Of a DNA stretch of 64,000 bases, positions 22,932 through 32,491 are shown piece by piece. Each line of letters opens with the position of its first letter. Within the stretch, counting starts at the first letter, position 1. The stretch is taken from positions 434,001 to 498,000 of the forward strand of contig NZ_NCSY01000002.1 of the NCBI RefSeq assembly GCF_002156875.1, in the 5' to 3' direction. The notes beneath the pieces were generated by a model that worked only from the letters and a program-made list of their open reading frames with translations, had not been told where the DNA came from and did not search any database. The stretch comes from Bacillus sp. EAC (GTDB lineage Bacteria; Bacillota; Bacilli; Bacillales; Bacillaceae_G). Both the position numbers and the translations under genes were made by a program.

Positions 22932-23549
22932 CTACTCCCCTCCTTCCATTTTAACTTCGATTTGCTTGTCCTCAAGTTGCCATCTATCTGCTAAAAAGTT
23001 CTGAATCTCTAGTTGTGTAATATTCCCGCTGTCTGTCATCGTCGGTCCATCTGTATTGACTGTTACTTCCTGAACAGGATCTACATTGCTTGTCTCATCT
23101 TTTTTGGCGCTTACATAAACAATTACCTTAGATAAATCTTGTGCAGTTTTTACAGACTCAACGCCATCCTTCACTTCTAACTCTACATTTGTAACGACCT
23201 GTTCAAAGTCTTGTGAAATGCTTTTTTCTACCTCTTTTTTCATTTGGACAGCCATTTGTTTTAATATATATGCACGTTCTGTTGCTTGTATTTCATTTTT
23301 CTTATTATTTATTTCATTTTTTATTTGATTATTAGCTTCATATGTTGTTGACTGGTATCCAGCAAGCACTTCTTTTATATTTACTTTGAATAATTGGAAG
23401 ATAGGTTGTAGCATCATTACTATTAACAATAAACTTGCTACAAACCTTACATATTTCGCTAATCCTGTATTTGGAATTAACATCATAATGATTGTTGCGA
23501 CTAATATGTAGACAATAATATTGGAAACCCACTGCATAAAGAAGTCCAT
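22932..23549 (-). CDS. spoIIIAF: Stage III sporulation protein AF
   Basis: A 205-residue protein with two N-terminal membrane helices (about 7-25 and 33-52, with LIPNTGLAKYVRFVASLLLIVMMLQPI between and through them). A soluble ring-building-motif domain at the C-terminus follows (VTNVELEVKDGVES, ITQLEIQNFLADRWQLEDKQIEVKMEGGE). It is part of the mother-cell SpoIIIA complex. It starts eight bases after spoIIIAE ends. Confidence 0.94.
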   Translation of the reverse strand: MDFFMQWVSNIIVYILVATIIMMLIPNTGLAKYVRFVASLLLIVMMLQPIFQLFKVNIKEVLAGYQSTTYEANNQIKNEINNKKNEIQATERAYILKQMAVQMKKEVEKSISQDFEQVVTNVELEVKDGVESVKTAQDLSKVIVYVSAKKDETSNVDPVQEVTVNTDGPTMTDSGNITQLEIQNFLADRWQLEDKQIEVKMEGGE

Positions 23550-23557
23550 CTCTTCAC

Positions 23558-24727
23558 CTACCTAAACATAACGACAAGATTTCCTGCCGCTATGATCAAT
23601 GTCATACTTAAGAAAAACATTAATGAAACGATAGCCAAACAAACGAATAAGTAAATGACACTTTTTCCAATCACATCGATCGTGCTAATAATTGATTTGC
23701 TACCAACAGGTTGAAGGATAGCTGCTGAAAATTTATAAATGAAAGCTAAAACTAATATTTTTATAGCTGGGAAAACGATTATTCCAAGTAAGGTAACAAG
23801 ACCTACAATCCCTACAGTATTCTTTAGTAGAAGTGAAGCACTTATGACCGTATCCGTTACGTCAGCAAAAACTTTACCGACAACGGGAATAAAATTACTT
23901 GTAACGAATTTTGCCGTTTTAACTGCAACACCATCTGTTACTGCGGTTGTCATACCTTGTACACTCAACACCCCTAGGAAAATTGTTAAGAACGTACCAA
24001 GAGCCCCGACGGCTATATTTCTGATCAAAGCTGCTAATTTCGTTACTTGTAATTCATCATTAATGATGCTAACTATGCTTAAGATCGTTGATACTAAAAT
24101 GAGCGGTAAAACGAAGTACGTTACAAGTAAGCCACTTGTGTGCATTAAAAAAATTAAAATAGGATGAAAGAATCCAACTGATATAACTCCTCCAGAAGTA
24201 GCAATTAAAGCAAGTAATATTGGTATTAGGGCTCTTAAAAAGTCGATCATAACTGTTATCGCTTCTTGAGTTGCTTGGGTTGCTACATAAAAACTATTAA
24301 GTGCAAAGACAACAAGAACTAAAAAGACCACATTATCCGCAATTTTACTAATCGTACTTTTTTCAAATGCATTTTGTAATGATTGAAGTAATGAGCTAAA
24401 AATAACAAGCATTATCAATATCCCAAGTATTTTCCCATTACTAAATAATTCAAAAAATATATATTTTCCAAAAGCGATAAACCATTCTTGGATTGAGAAT
24501 TTCTTTTCACCTTTTATAAATTGAATAAAATCCCCTTTTTGACTCTCAGGTAAGAATCCACCGTATTTTGTAACAACATCATCCCAATATTGTTGAACTT
24601 CATCGATACCAAGTTTTTGGATTTGTTCGTTGACAATCTCAGCTGGTGGAGGAGCAGCTTGTACATTTACCGGGATTAGAAAAAGGAGAAAAAAGGAAAG
24701 TAGAAATAATTGAATCTTTTTTTTCAT
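23558..24727 (-). CDS. spoIIIAE: Stage III sporulation protein AE
   Basis: A 389-residue polytopic membrane protein with a signal-like N-terminus (MKKKIQLFLLSFFLLFLIPVNVQA). An extracytoplasmic stretch and about seven membrane helices follow, with conserved VMIDFLRALIPILLALI and TSNFIPVVGKVFADVTDTV. It resembles a transporter core of the SpoIIIA channel. Operon position between AD and AF matches B. subtilis. Confidence 0.95.
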   Translation of the reverse strand: MKKKIQLFLLSFFLLFLIPVNVQAAPPPAEIVNEQIQKLGIDEVQQYWDDVVTKYGGFLPESQKGDFIQFIKGEKKFSIQEWFIAFGKYIFFELFSNGKILGILIMLVIFSSLLQSLQNAFEKSTISKIADNVVFLVLVVFALNSFYVATQATQEAITVMIDFLRALIPILLALIATSGGVISVGFFHPILIFLMHTSGLLVTYFVLPLILVSTILSIVSIINDELQVTKLAALIRNIAVGALGTFLTIFLGVLSVQGMTTAVTDGVAVKTAKFVTSNFIPVVGKVFADVTDTVISASLLLKNTVGIVGLVTLLGIIVFPAIKILVLAFIYKFSAAILQPVGSKSIISTIDVIGKSVIYLFVCLAIVSLMFFLSMTLIIAAGNLVVMFR

Positions 24728-24748
24728 AATGTCCTCCTTCCAATTTCA

Positions 24749-25147
24749 TTAAGATACTTTTGGCAGAAAGCTTAAGATCGTTTCGATTAATGCTGTTAAG
24801 ATCGGAACGGCTAGTACTAAGATGAGTATTTTTCCACCAAGTTCAATTTTAGAAGCAATTGCACCTTGCCCAGCATCCTTTGTAATTTGAGAACCAAATT
24901 CTGCGATATAAGCTATTCCAATGATCTTTAATAACGTTTCAACATACACATTTTTTATATTTGCCTGATTCGCTAGTTTTTGAATCTCATCTAGTAGATA
25001 CTGGACTTTATCTAATAAGAATAGAAAAAGTACACAGCTGATAAAAACTGTAATGGCTAAATTAAATTTGTCCATTTTAAATTGATTCAGTAATAAAATT
25101 AAAAACGTTGCACATAATCCAATTCCGACAATCTGGATGATTTCCAT
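24749..25147 (-). CDS. spoIIIAD: Stage III sporulation protein AD
   Basis: A 132-residue protein with about four membrane helices and the family stretch YVETLLKIIGIAYIAEFGSQITKDAGQGAIASKIELGGK. It is homologous to SpoIIIAC and is a membrane component of the SpoIIIA complex. It sits 18 bases after spoIIIAC in the operon. Confidence 0.94.
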   Translation of the reverse strand: MEIIQIVGIGLCATFLILLLNQFKMDKFNLAITVFISCVLFLFLLDKVQYLLDEIQKLANQANIKNVYVETLLKIIGIAYIAEFGSQITKDAGQGAIASKIELGGKILILVLAVPILTALIETILSFLPKVS

Positions 25148-25165
25148 TACAAGCTCACTCCTAAT

Positions 25166-25369
25166 CTAATGAAATAGAAATACATCCTTTACTTTATTAA
25201 ATAAGTCACCAGCCTTTGTAATGACTTGTAAAAATACAATGATAAAAGCAGTGATTATAGTCCATGTAGCAAATTCCTCTTGTCCAGCTTTTTTTAAGAT
25301 TGCGTGAATGATAGCGGCAATTACACCAATCCCAGCTATTTGAAACATTAATGCATAATTTGTGATCAA
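25166..25369 (-). CDS. spoIIIAC: Stage III sporulation protein AC
   Basis: A 67-residue protein with two membrane helices (IAGIGVIAAIIHAILKKAGQEEFATWTIITAFIIVF), corresponding to the N-terminal half of SpoIIIAD. It is a small membrane subunit of the mother-cell channel complex. Size and order match B. subtilis. Confidence 0.93.
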   Translation of the reverse strand: MITNYALMFQIAGIGVIAAIIHAILKKAGQEEFATWTIITAFIIVFLQVITKAGDLFNKVKDVFLFH

Positions 25370-25380
25370 CTTAATCCCTC

Positions 25381-25893
25381 CTAAACTAGAATAATGACAA
25401 TTAATATACCGCTTAATATCCCTAACATTTTTGACATACGCTCATAGCTCGATTGCGATTCAAGCGCTTCTTGTTCTTCTCTTTCCAAATGCTTCAAAGC
25501 TAATATAATTTGTTTTTGTTGAGAAAATTTATCATGCATTCCAATCGTCTCACCAAACTGCATTAACACTTGAGCATCCGATTCTTTTATGGAAACTTTT
25601 TTTGTATATTCATCTAAAGCATTTTTCCATGCTTCTTTTGCCGAATGAGCACTTGTTTCTAGTAAACTGGCAAAGTTCAATAAAAAGGACTTTATTTGGC
25701 CATTCAATTGACTTGCAATTCGTCTACATGCCTCTTGTAGTGGTAATTGACTATACATCACTTCTGCTTCTAGTGATTGTAATGCCAACTTCCAAGCACG
25801 TAACTCCTTTGTACGTTCGGATAATCTTCCAGCAAAGTAATATCCAAGCCATGTAGTTGAAAAAATAATAAAGATTGCTCCAATCCACCTCAT
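25381..25893 (-). CDS. spoIIIAB: Stage III sporulation protein AB
   Basis: A 170-residue protein with an N-terminal membrane helix (MRWIGAIFIIFSTTWLGYYFAG). A helical cytoplasmic-type domain follows, and then a C-terminal helix (MLGILSGILIVIIL). It resembles GspF-type platform proteins. Its ATG overlaps the spoIIIAA stop by one base (TAATG), so translation is coupled. Confidence 0.94.
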   Translation of the reverse strand: MRWIGAIFIIFSTTWLGYYFAGRLSERTKELRAWKLALQSLEAEVMYSQLPLQEACRRIASQLNGQIKSFLLNFASLLETSAHSAKEAWKNALDEYTKKVSIKESDAQVLMQFGETIGMHDKFSQQKQIILALKHLEREEQEALESQSSYERMSKMLGILSGILIVIILV

Positions 25894-26816
25894 TAGCGAC
25901 GCACCACCCTTGATGTTAAAAGACTTGTGCTATCTCGATTTTTGATATCTGTCACTGTACCAGGATGAGGATGATTTGAAATTTCAATAAAACAATCAAA
26001 GCCCCCATGCTGAAACAATGGCTGAAGCGATGGTCTTTTCTTTATTTCAGACAAGGAATAGCCATGAACTGTTACGATTAATTGAACACCTGCAAATATC
26101 GCCTCTAAGATTGCATCTACATCTTCTTTTTTTCCAATTTCATCAACAAGAATGACATGTGGGCTCATCGATCGAACTAGCATCATCATTCCCTCAGCCT
26201 TTGGACATGCATCTAGGACATCAATTCGTTCACCAAAGGTATATTGAGGAACCCCTTTTACACTACCTGCAATTTCAGAGCGTTCATCAACTACGCCGAC
26301 TTTTTGAGGCTTTATTCCCCTACCTCTATCGCCTTGACTGACTACTCTTGCGAAATCTCGAAGTAAAGTTGTCTTCCCAGCCTGAGGCGGACCTATTAAC
26401 ATTGTGTTTTTCCATCTATCCTCATAAACATACTTTATAAACGGACTCGCTATTCCTACTTTTTCTTTTGCGATTCGGAAGTTATATGAGCTAATATCCC
26501 TTATCATTTTTACATTTCCATTCTCAGTCACTACTCGACCTGCTAGTCCTACTCGATGTCCACCTTTTATCGTGATATATCCCTTTTTTAACTCTTCTTC
26601 AATTGTATAAATTGAAAATTGGCTAAGTTTCCCAAGAATTTGTTCTCCGTCCTCTTCAGTTAAAATATACGGTAAGAAAATTGAATGATTATCTGAAATT
26701 ACTTCCACGGGCCTTCCAATTCTTAATCGTAATTCTTCAACGTGATTAAAGTCTGTGAAATTAATCATTAATTTATCTTTTATTAAACTTGGTAAAACAT
26801 TGAAAACCTCTTCCAT
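25893..26816 (-). CDS. spoIIIAA: Stage III sporulation protein AA (ATPase)
   Basis: A 307-residue secretion-type ATPase of the mother-cell channel. The Walker A motif GPPQAGKT is at residues 142-149, with LRDF and the R finger region after it. The Walker B is HVILVDEIGKKEDV, and an HGYS sensor motif follows. In B. subtilis its ATPase activity is needed for sigma-G activity in the forespore. It is the first gene of spoIIIAA-AH, 16 bases after yqhV. Confidence 0.95.
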   Translation of the reverse strand: MEEVFNVLPSLIKDKLMINFTDFNHVEELRLRIGRPVEVISDNHSIFLPYILTEEDGEQILGKLSQFSIYTIEEELKKGYITIKGGHRVGLAGRVVTENGNVKMIRDISSYNFRIAKEKVGIASPFIKYVYEDRWKNTMLIGPPQAGKTTLLRDFARVVSQGDRGRGIKPQKVGVVDERSEIAGSVKGVPQYTFGERIDVLDACPKAEGMMMLVRSMSPHVILVDEIGKKEDVDAILEAIFAGVQLIVTVHGYSLSEIKKRPSLQPLFQHGGFDCFIEISNHPHPGTVTDIKNRDSTSLLTSRVVRR

Positions 26817-26832
26817 AGAAGTTCACATCCTA

Positions 26833-27114
26833 TCATTTAAAAACTGCTAATAAAATTAAAAACACACCACAAACAACTAGTACTAACCGAATCGGATCTA
26901 ATTTTGAAGCTACGCCAATTATTCCTATTGCCATTGTCGAAATTAGTATGATTGGACCGACTGTCGCCAAGATACTATTGACTGCCAACGCTTTTTTTAT
27001 GTCATTTAAATAGAGAATCGTTAGGGCAGCAATCAATTCAACACTTCCACCAAATACTCTGAGAAGACCCATACTAAGTACAGCTTTATCCATGGATTCA
27101 ATCCAATCTCTCAT
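26833..27114 (-). CDS. yqhV: YqhV-family small membrane protein
   Basis: A 93-residue protein with three predicted membrane helices, placed immediately upstream of spoIIIAA as yqhV is in B. subtilis. The function is unknown; in B. subtilis it belongs to the mother-cell sporulation regulon. ATG at 27114 is chosen because AAGGTGAG lies six bases before it. The in-frame ATG at 27135 lacks a good site and would overlap it. Confidence 0.85.
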   Translation of the reverse strand: MRDWIESMDKAVLSMGLLRVFGGSVELIAALTILYLNDIKKALAVNSILATVGPIILISTMAIGIIGVASKLDPIRLVLVVCGVFLILLAVFK

Positions 27115-27223
27115 TGCCAACTCACCTTTTTTCAAGTCTTTTTATTACTAATATGCAGAACATGTCCATTTCAGAAGATAATTCAGTAACAGATTTACTT
27201 GAATTGAAGAATCGAACTAAAAA

Positions 27224-27262
27224 TAAAAAAAGAGAGAAACCATGAGGCTTCTCTCTTTTTTT
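27224..27262 (-). terminator. Terminator between the DUF456 gene and yqhV
   Basis: AAAAAAAGAGAGAA pairs with TTCTCTCTTTTTTT, with further pairing inside, and T runs on both strands. It stops transcription from the DUF456 gene upstream of the spoIIIA unit. Confidence 0.9.
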
Positions 27263-27265
27263 AGA

Positions 27266-27763
27266 TCAATTAATTACATAGACAAAAAATATGATTACCA
27301 TTATAACTTGCAAGACAGCTTTTGCTAATGAACTACTAATAAATGAAATAACAGTTGCCCAGGCAGATTTTAATGATTCTTTTGTCTTTTTCCCTTGTAG
27401 TTTTTCAGCCACAAATACAGATATAAAAGGTACAATGATTAATCCAAACGGCGGAAAGATAAACGAACCAACAATAACCGCTAAACAACCTACCCTTTCA
27501 CCTGTTTTAGTGCTGCCATATTTTTTAAGGAAATAATTATTTGCTATAAAATCTGCTATAAAAATAACTGCTGTAAATATCCCCATGATGATCCAAAAGG
27601 ACAATGTTAAATCATGTTTATTTATTCCGAAATGATAAATTAAATATCCAATCCATAAAACAGGAACACCCGGAATAATCGGTTTTATTAATGCTATAAA
27701 AGAAAAAGCAAAACAAATGATGATAAGTGTCCAAAGTACGATAGTTGTTACCATTAAGACCAT
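27266..27763 (-). CDS. DUF456-family membrane protein
   Basis: A 165-residue protein with about four membrane helices. Typical DUF456 features are PIIPGVPVLWIGYLIYHFG near the N-terminus and GERVGCLAVIVGSFIFPPFGLIIVPFISVFVAE in the middle. The family (for example B. subtilis YqgC) has no established function. The start is uncertain: ATG at 27763 and 27754 are both in frame with only weak ribosome-binding sites. It sits between efp and yqhV, where B. subtilis has no gene. Confidence 0.85.
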   Translation of the reverse strand: MVLMVTTIVLWTLIIICFAFSFIALIKPIIPGVPVLWIGYLIYHFGINKHDLTLSFWIIMGIFTAVIFIADFIANNYFLKKYGSTKTGERVGCLAVIVGSFIFPPFGLIIVPFISVFVAEKLQGKKTKESLKSAWATVISFISSSLAKAVLQVIMVIIFFVYVIN

Positions 27764-27790
27764 CCATTCTTATAAATTGATATTACATAA

Positions 27791-27818
27791 GAAAAAGAGA
27801 CACTTAAATAAGTGCCTC
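27791..27818 (-). terminator. Terminator after efp
   Basis: On the minus strand GAGGCACTT and AAGTGTCTC pair (one mismatch) around a short loop, followed by TTTTTCTT. It lies about 30 bases beyond the efp stop. Confidence 0.85.
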
Positions 27819-27848
27819 AAGATTTCTATTTACTCCCAAATGGGATTA

Positions 27849-28412
27849 TTAGCTTTTTGCACGTGAAACATAGCTTGCTTCTGTCGTGTTAATAATTAAT
27901 ACTTCACCTTCATTAATGAAAATAGGTACTTGAACGATTAAGCCAGTTTCCATTGTAGCAGGTTTAGTAACGTTTGAAGCTGTATCACCTTTAATACCAG
28001 GTTCAGTTTCAATTACTTTTAATTCTACTGTATTTGGTAATTCAACTCCAAGAATTTCAGCATCAAAAGTCATGATATAAACTTCCATATTTTCTTTTAA
28101 GAACTTTAATTCACGCTCAATGTTTTTTTCTGGCAATTCAATTTGCTCATACGATTCATTATCCATGAATATATGTTGATCACCACTTGCATATAAGTAT
28201 TGCATTTTACGATTTTGGATATGTGCTTTTGCAACTTTTTCACCAGCACGGAATGTTTTTTCTTGAACTGCTCCTGAACGAAGGTTACGAAGTTTTGAAC
28301 GTACAAATGCAGCTCCTTTTCCTGGTTTAACATGTTGGAAGTCAATTACTTGCCAAATGCCTCCGTCAGTCTCAATTGTTAAACCTGTACGAAAATCGTT
28401 TACTGAAATCAT
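27849..28412 (-). CDS. efp: Translation elongation factor P
   Basis: A 187-residue tRNA-mimic that helps ribosomes through polyproline stretches. It has three beta-barrel domains. The modification-site loop KPGKGAAF places the conserved lysine at residue 32, which carries a 5-aminopentanol group in B. subtilis. The C-terminal signature ([17 protein letters not shown]) is intact. AGGAGG precedes ATG at 28412. Gene order aroQ-pepP-efp is conserved in bacilli. Confidence 0.97.
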   Translation of the reverse strand: MISVNDFRTGLTIETDGGIWQVIDFQHVKPGKGAAFVRSKLRNLRSGAVQEKTFRAGEKVAKAHIQNRKMQYLYASGDQHIFMDNESYEQIELPEKNIERELKFLKENMEVYIMTFDAEILGVELPNTVELKVIETEPGIKGDTASNVTKPATMETGLIVQVPIFINEGEVLIINTTEASYVSRAKS

Positions 28413-28675
28413 TAAATATCCTCCTAAAAAATGAAATGGATCTGAATCAATATGTATGACTTTAGGTAGACCATTTCTCTTGCCTGAATTTCTTTACATT
28501 TTTTAATGTCTTGCTTCGGCACCTATCCCCATCAAGATCATACGTCTAAGAACAAAAAGGATAATATCTACCCTAAATTGTTTTTGGTCATATGTTTGAC
28601 GGGACTGACAAGAGCGCCTACACATTTATTTATCATAAAGTAATTTACTTCGTTTGTGTAGTTCTTTTTCTTTTC
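28413..28675. other. Gene-free region between pepP and efp
   Basis: About 260 bases without a credible gene. It should hold the pepP terminator. CTACACA/TGTGTAG arms (28617-28663 region) enclose an AAGTAATTTACTT palindrome. It should also hold any separate efp promoter. The central part (28505-28615) has several short inverted repeats such as TCTTG/CAAGA and is not explained. Confidence 0.5.
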
Positions 28676-29737
28676 TTATAAAATGATTAAGTTTTTAGGT
28701 GAAGACATTAAGTTCTCATTCCCACCATTTTTAACAATTAAATCATCTTCTATACGAACTCCACCAAGATTAGGAATATAAATACCTGGTTCACAAGTTA
28801 CGATCATGTTTGGTTGTAAAACTAAATCTGAACGGAATGATAATCCAGGACCTTCGTGTACTTCTAGTCCAATACCGTGTCCAGTTGAGTGACCATAGTA
28901 TTCACCATAACCTTTTTCAGTAATATAATCACGTGTTAAATCATCTGCTTGTTTACCAGTGATTCCAGCTTGAATGCCGTTTACACCGCGTAATTGTGCT
29001 TCAAGTACGATATCGTAAATTTTCTTTAATTCTGGGTTTGGTTCACCAACTGATACTGTTCTAGTCATATCAGATACATAACCTTTATAGTATGCACCAA
29101 AATCTAACGTTACAAAATCACCTGTTTCAATCACTTTATCCGATGCTACACCGTGTGGTAGAGCAGAACGCGCACCAGATGCAACGATAATATCAAATGA
29201 TGAAGATGTAGCACCTAATTTACGCATATGGAATTCTAGTTCATTCGATACTTCTAATTCTGTTAAACCTGGACGAATGAAGCCTAAAATATGATCAAAT
29301 GCTGCTTCCGCGATTTTAGAAGCTTCTTTAATAACTGAAATTTCTGCATCAGTTTTAATTAAACGAAGATTTTCAATTAATCCAGTTACCGGTACAAGAT
29401 CAGCTTTTACAACAGTACGGTAAGTTCCATACTCAGAAAAAGTCATATGATCTTGTTCAAATCCAAGTTTTGCAACGCCATTTTTTTCAACTTGGCTTGC
29501 AACTTCACTTGAAATTAAACCTTCATGCTTAACAATTTCAAACCCTTCACATTGACTTGTAGCTTGCTCAATATAACGGAAATCAGTAATAAATAATGCT
29601 TTTTCTTTTGTGATTAAAGCAACACCTGAAGAACCAGTAAAGTTTGTCATATAACGACGGTTATATGTACTTGTTATTAATAATGCATCTAAACCTTTTT
29701 CAATTAGAGCTTCTCTTAACTTATTAATTTTTTCCAT
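28676..29737 (-). CDS. pepP: Xaa-Pro peptidase (M24 family)
   Basis: A 353-residue metallopeptidase that removes N-terminal residues before proline or hydrolyses Xaa-Pro dipeptides. It corresponds to B. subtilis YqhT. It has a creatinase-type N-terminal domain and a pita-bread C-terminal domain. The dinuclear metal ligands sit in [18 protein letters not shown] (two Asp), [10 protein letters not shown] (His) and the C-terminal CEPGIY and GVRIEDD (two Glu). ATG at 29737 is chosen: AGGGGAGAG lies seven bases before it. The start overlaps the aroQ stop by 14 bases. Confidence 0.93.
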   Translation of the reverse strand: MEKINKLREALIEKGLDALLITSTYNRRYMTNFTGSSGVALITKEKALFITDFRYIEQATSQCEGFEIVKHEGLISSEVASQVEKNGVAKLGFEQDHMTFSEYGTYRTVVKADLVPVTGLIENLRLIKTDAEISVIKEASKIAEAAFDHILGFIRPGLTELEVSNELEFHMRKLGATSSSFDIIVASGARSALPHGVASDKVIETGDFVTLDFGAYYKGYVSDMTRTVSVGEPNPELKKIYDIVLEAQLRGVNGIQAGITGKQADDLTRDYITEKGYGEYYGHSTGHGIGLEVHEGPGLSFRSDLVLQPNMIVTCEPGIYIPNLGGVRIEDDLIVKNGGNENLMSSPKNLIIL

Positions 29738-30182
29738 TTCTACTCTCTCCCCTACTAATCTGTTGTAATGCAAGTAAAGCTAGGTCATAGCCGTACACAC
29801 CTAATCCAACAATTTGTCCGACAGTTACAGCTGCTAAAACTGAAGTATGACGAAACTCTTCTCTTTTATGTATATTTGAAATGTGTACTTCAACGGTTGG
29901 GACTGTAATACTTGCTATCGCATCTCGAATCGCATAACTATAATGAGTAAACGCTCCTGGATTAAAAAGGATTCCATCGTAAACTTGATTTGCTGCATGG
30001 AGTTTATCAATTAATTCTCCTTCGTGATTTGATTGAAAGCAATCAATCTCATCACCACAATTACCTGCAAGTGCAGTAAGATGGTCCTCTATATCCTTTA
30101 GAGTAGTTGCCCCATAGATAGATACCTCTCTTTGACCGAGCATGTTTAAATTAGGTCCATTTAATAATAAAAACTTAGCCAA
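29724..30182 (-). CDS. aroQ: Type II 3-dehydroquinate dehydratase
   Basis: A 152-residue enzyme of the shikimate pathway that forms dodecamers. [15 protein letters not shown] at the N-terminus, the flexible-loop arginine region (REVSIYG), [20 protein letters not shown], and the His-containing [18 protein letters not shown] are all intact. TTG at 30182 is preferred because AGGTGGAG lies nine bases upstream and the product then begins MAKFLLLNG like its homologues. GTG at 30197 overlaps that site. Confidence 0.95.
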   Translation of the reverse strand: MAKFLLLNGPNLNMLGQREVSIYGATTLKDIEDHLTALAGNCGDEIDCFQSNHEGELIDKLHAANQVYDGILFNPGAFTHYSYAIRDAIASITVPTVEVHISNIHKREEFRHTSVLAAVTVGQIVGLGVYGYDLALLALQQISRGESRNGKN

Positions 30183-30269
30183 TTTTAAAGTCTCCACCTA
30201 TCATTTAAGCATATTTATTCCTTTTAAGCTTGATTGGAATACCTAAAACTTATTTTATCATAGGCCAGA

Positions 30270-30830
30270 CTATTTTGAATAGCCACGCAAATATGGTTCT
30301 TGCTCTTGAAATGCAAAAGAAACAGAATATGTAATAAATGTTCCGTATAAAATGAATAAGCAAATACTTGTTACAATCGTATCAGAAGAATATTCCTTTA
30401 CAGGTCTAAAATCAAACGCAATTTTTCCAATTACTAAAAATAAAATGATCCATATTATTAAACCAATAAAAACACCAGGTAATACACCAGTAAATTTTCT
30501 ACAAACAAAATAACAAACGAATGCAACAATAATTGAGGCGATTCCTATAGAAACGATTGATATTAATGCTTCAATATATCCATTTGCCCATTTTCCAAGT
30601 GGAATTCTTTCTAAGACAAAAGTTGGTCCAATCTGTGTAAAATCAAAGAAGCTTAGAACTAATAAAACTGTTGACCAAAAAACTCCACCAAAAAAACCGA
30701 TACTTGCAATCTTGTTAAAGTTCATATTGCCCTGTGATTTTTCCTGATCTTGATCTTGATACTGCTCTTTCTCCTGATCTTGTCCTTGACTCTGTTCAAA
30801 ATCTTGAGTTGGTTTATTATCTTCAGACAT
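30270..30830 (-). CDS. yqhR: YqhR-family membrane protein
   Basis: A 186-residue protein. The N-terminal ~35 residues are a low-complexity D/Q/E/K stretch with repeated QDQ and DQE units. Four membrane helices follow (FFGGVFWSTVLLVLSFF; ISIVSIGIASIIVAFVCYF; GVFIGLIIWIILFLVIG; TSICLFILYGTFITY). It is recognised as YqhR by topology and by its place between aroQ and yqhQ. The function is unknown. Confidence 0.82.
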   Translation of the reverse strand: MSEDNKPTQDFEQSQGQDQEKEQYQDQDQEKSQGNMNFNKIASIGFFGGVFWSTVLLVLSFFDFTQIGPTFVLERIPLGKWANGYIEALISIVSIGIASIIVAFVCYFVCRKFTGVLPGVFIGLIIWIILFLVIGKIAFDFRPVKEYSSDTIVTSICLFILYGTFITYSVSFAFQEQEPYLRGYSK

Positions 30831-31042
30831 TTATCATAACCCTTTCCATTCATTGCTAATTTTCTTAAAGTAGTATATCCAAGTAATAAACTTTCATGTG
30901 AATCGGAAATTTTGTTAGAATATTAAAAATTTTTAGATTGTATTTAGTTATTTCCTATTTCTTATACTTGCACCAGCATTGTCCTACACTTACAATAGAT
31001 TTAAATAGATAGAAAATTAAATCGAAATTAGGTTGGTGCAAC

Positions 31043-31972
31043 ATGAAAGAGAAAAAGAGAGCAATTTACGGGGGGCAAGCTATCGTAGAAGGTGTTATGT
31101 TTGGGGGAAGAACTCAATCCGTATCCGCAATTCGAAGATCGGATAACTCGATACATTACTTTGAAGAACCAATTCAAACAAATTCAACGATGCAAAAATT
31201 AAAGAAAATACCTTTTATACGTGGTGTGGTAGCGATTATTCAAGCAAGTATAAATGGTTCAAAGCATTTAAATTTTTCAACTGAAAGATATGGAATCGAT
31301 CCAATTGATGATGAGAAAATAGCCAAAGAACGGGAAAATCAAAAAAGTACAATTTCTACATATATAGGATTATCTTTATTAGCAGTTCTATCATTTTTAG
31401 TTGGAAAAGTTATTTTTACATTAGTTCCTGTATTACTGGCAACTACTTTGAGACCATTTTTTGAAACCGATTTTCAACAAGTAGTCGTTGAAAGCGTGAT
31501 TAAATTACTCTTTCTACTAATTTATATTTATATTGTTTCATTAACTCCATTTATAAAACGTGTGTTTCAATATCATGGTGCTGAACATAAAGTAATCAAC
31601 GCATTTGAAAACAATATTCCATTAACTATTGAAGGTGTTCAATCACAATCACGTCTCCATTATCGTTGTGGAAGTAGTTTCATCCTATTTACTGTCATCG
31701 TTGGAATGTTCATTTACTTTTTAGTTCCGACAAGCCCACTATGGCTAAGAATAGTAGACAGACTTTTATTAATTCCTGTTGTTTTAGGTATTTCTTTTGA
31801 AGTACTTCAATTAACAAATAAAGTCCGATCAATTCCTGTCCTAAAATGGGTTGGATATCCTGGATTGTGGTTACAATTATTAACAACAAAAGAGCCGTCC
31901 GATGATCAAGTAGAGGTTTCAATTGCCTCATTTAACAGACTTTTGGAAATAGAAAAAAATACCAAAATATAA
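31043..31972 (+). CDS. yqhQ: DUF1385 family membrane protein YqhQ
   Basis: A 309-residue integral membrane protein. The conserved N-terminus (YGGQAIVEGVMFGG) and the central YHGAEHKVINAFE and LHYRCGSSFILF motifs define DUF1385, whose H/E/C residues suggest metal binding. GGTTGGTG lies before ATG at 31043. It is divergent from yqhR, as in B. subtilis. The molecular function is not established. Confidence 0.93.
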   Translation: MKEKKRAIYGGQAIVEGVMFGGRTQSVSAIRRSDNSIHYFEEPIQTNSTMQKLKKIPFIRGVVAIIQASINGSKHLNFSTERYGIDPIDDEKIAKERENQKSTISTYIGLSLLAVLSFLVGKVIFTLVPVLLATTLRPFFETDFQQVVVESVIKLLFLLIYIYIVSLTPFIKRVFQYHGAEHKVINAFENNIPLTIEGVQSQSRLHYRCGSSFILFTVIVGMFIYFLVPTSPLWLRIVDRLLLIPVVLGISFEVLQLTNKVRSIPVLKWVGYPGLWLQLLTTKEPSDDQVEVSIASFNRLLEIEKNTKI

Positions 31973-32085
31973 TTGACAGAATTTTATAAAAAATATCAAC
32001 TTATTGGATAAAATGTAATAAACTAAAAGAAACCTTTCTTTTTTTATCCGATTTAAAATTGAATCTTAACATAGGAGGTGCTTAA

Positions 32086-32481
32086 GTGAATCAAAAAGTG
32101 TACACGTCAATATTTTATGGAATTATCGCATTAGCACTTTTTGGCTTAATTGCTGAGTTAATTACTAATCCAGCAAAATTATTACAAAAGTTTTTATTTA
32201 TTGGATTAATCCTTTTAATTTTATATTTTATTTATAGAGTATTTACTTCATCAAGCGGCCAAAGAAACCAGCAAGACTCCTATCGTAAAGCTGCCAAACA
32301 AACAGTAAAGAAATATAATACACAAAAAACTAGTTCATTAAAAAAATCAAATAATAAATCAAAGCCCACTTCAAGAAAAAGTACCTCCAGTCCATTATTA
32401 AAAAAACGAAATAAAGATTCCAGTCACCTAACTGTCATTGAAGGTGAAAAGGGTAAAAAGAAAGACCGTGCTTCCTATTAG
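32086..32481 (+). CDS. yqhP: YqhP (SA1362-like) small membrane protein
   Basis: A 131-residue protein with two N-terminal membrane helices (about 8-27 and 34-54). A long, very basic Lys/Ser/Thr tail follows (residues ~60-131). The start is GTG at 32086, with AGGAGGTG six bases upstream. The function is unknown. Its last codons and stop form the left arm and loop of the terminator shared with mntR. Confidence 0.85.
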   Translation: MNQKVYTSIFYGIIALALFGLIAELITNPAKLLQKFLFIGLILLILYFIYRVFTSSSGQRNQQDSYRKAAKQTVKKYNTQKTSSLKKSNNKSKPTSRKSTSSPLLKKRNKDSSHLTVIEGEKGKKKDRASY

Positions 32482-32491
32482 CACGGTCTTT
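32461..32491. terminator. Terminator overlapping the yqhP stop, shared with mntR
   Basis: AAAGACCGTGC (32461-32471) pairs perfectly with GCACGGTCTTT (32481-32491) around a nine-base loop. The left arm is yqhP coding sequence, the stop codon ends at the loop-stem junction, and mntR's stop begins at 32492. Confidence 0.9.

Noticed and set aside
28106-28345. 79-codon frame in the efp region
   Set aside because: Same strand but out of frame inside efp, whose conserved sequence explains the DNA fully.
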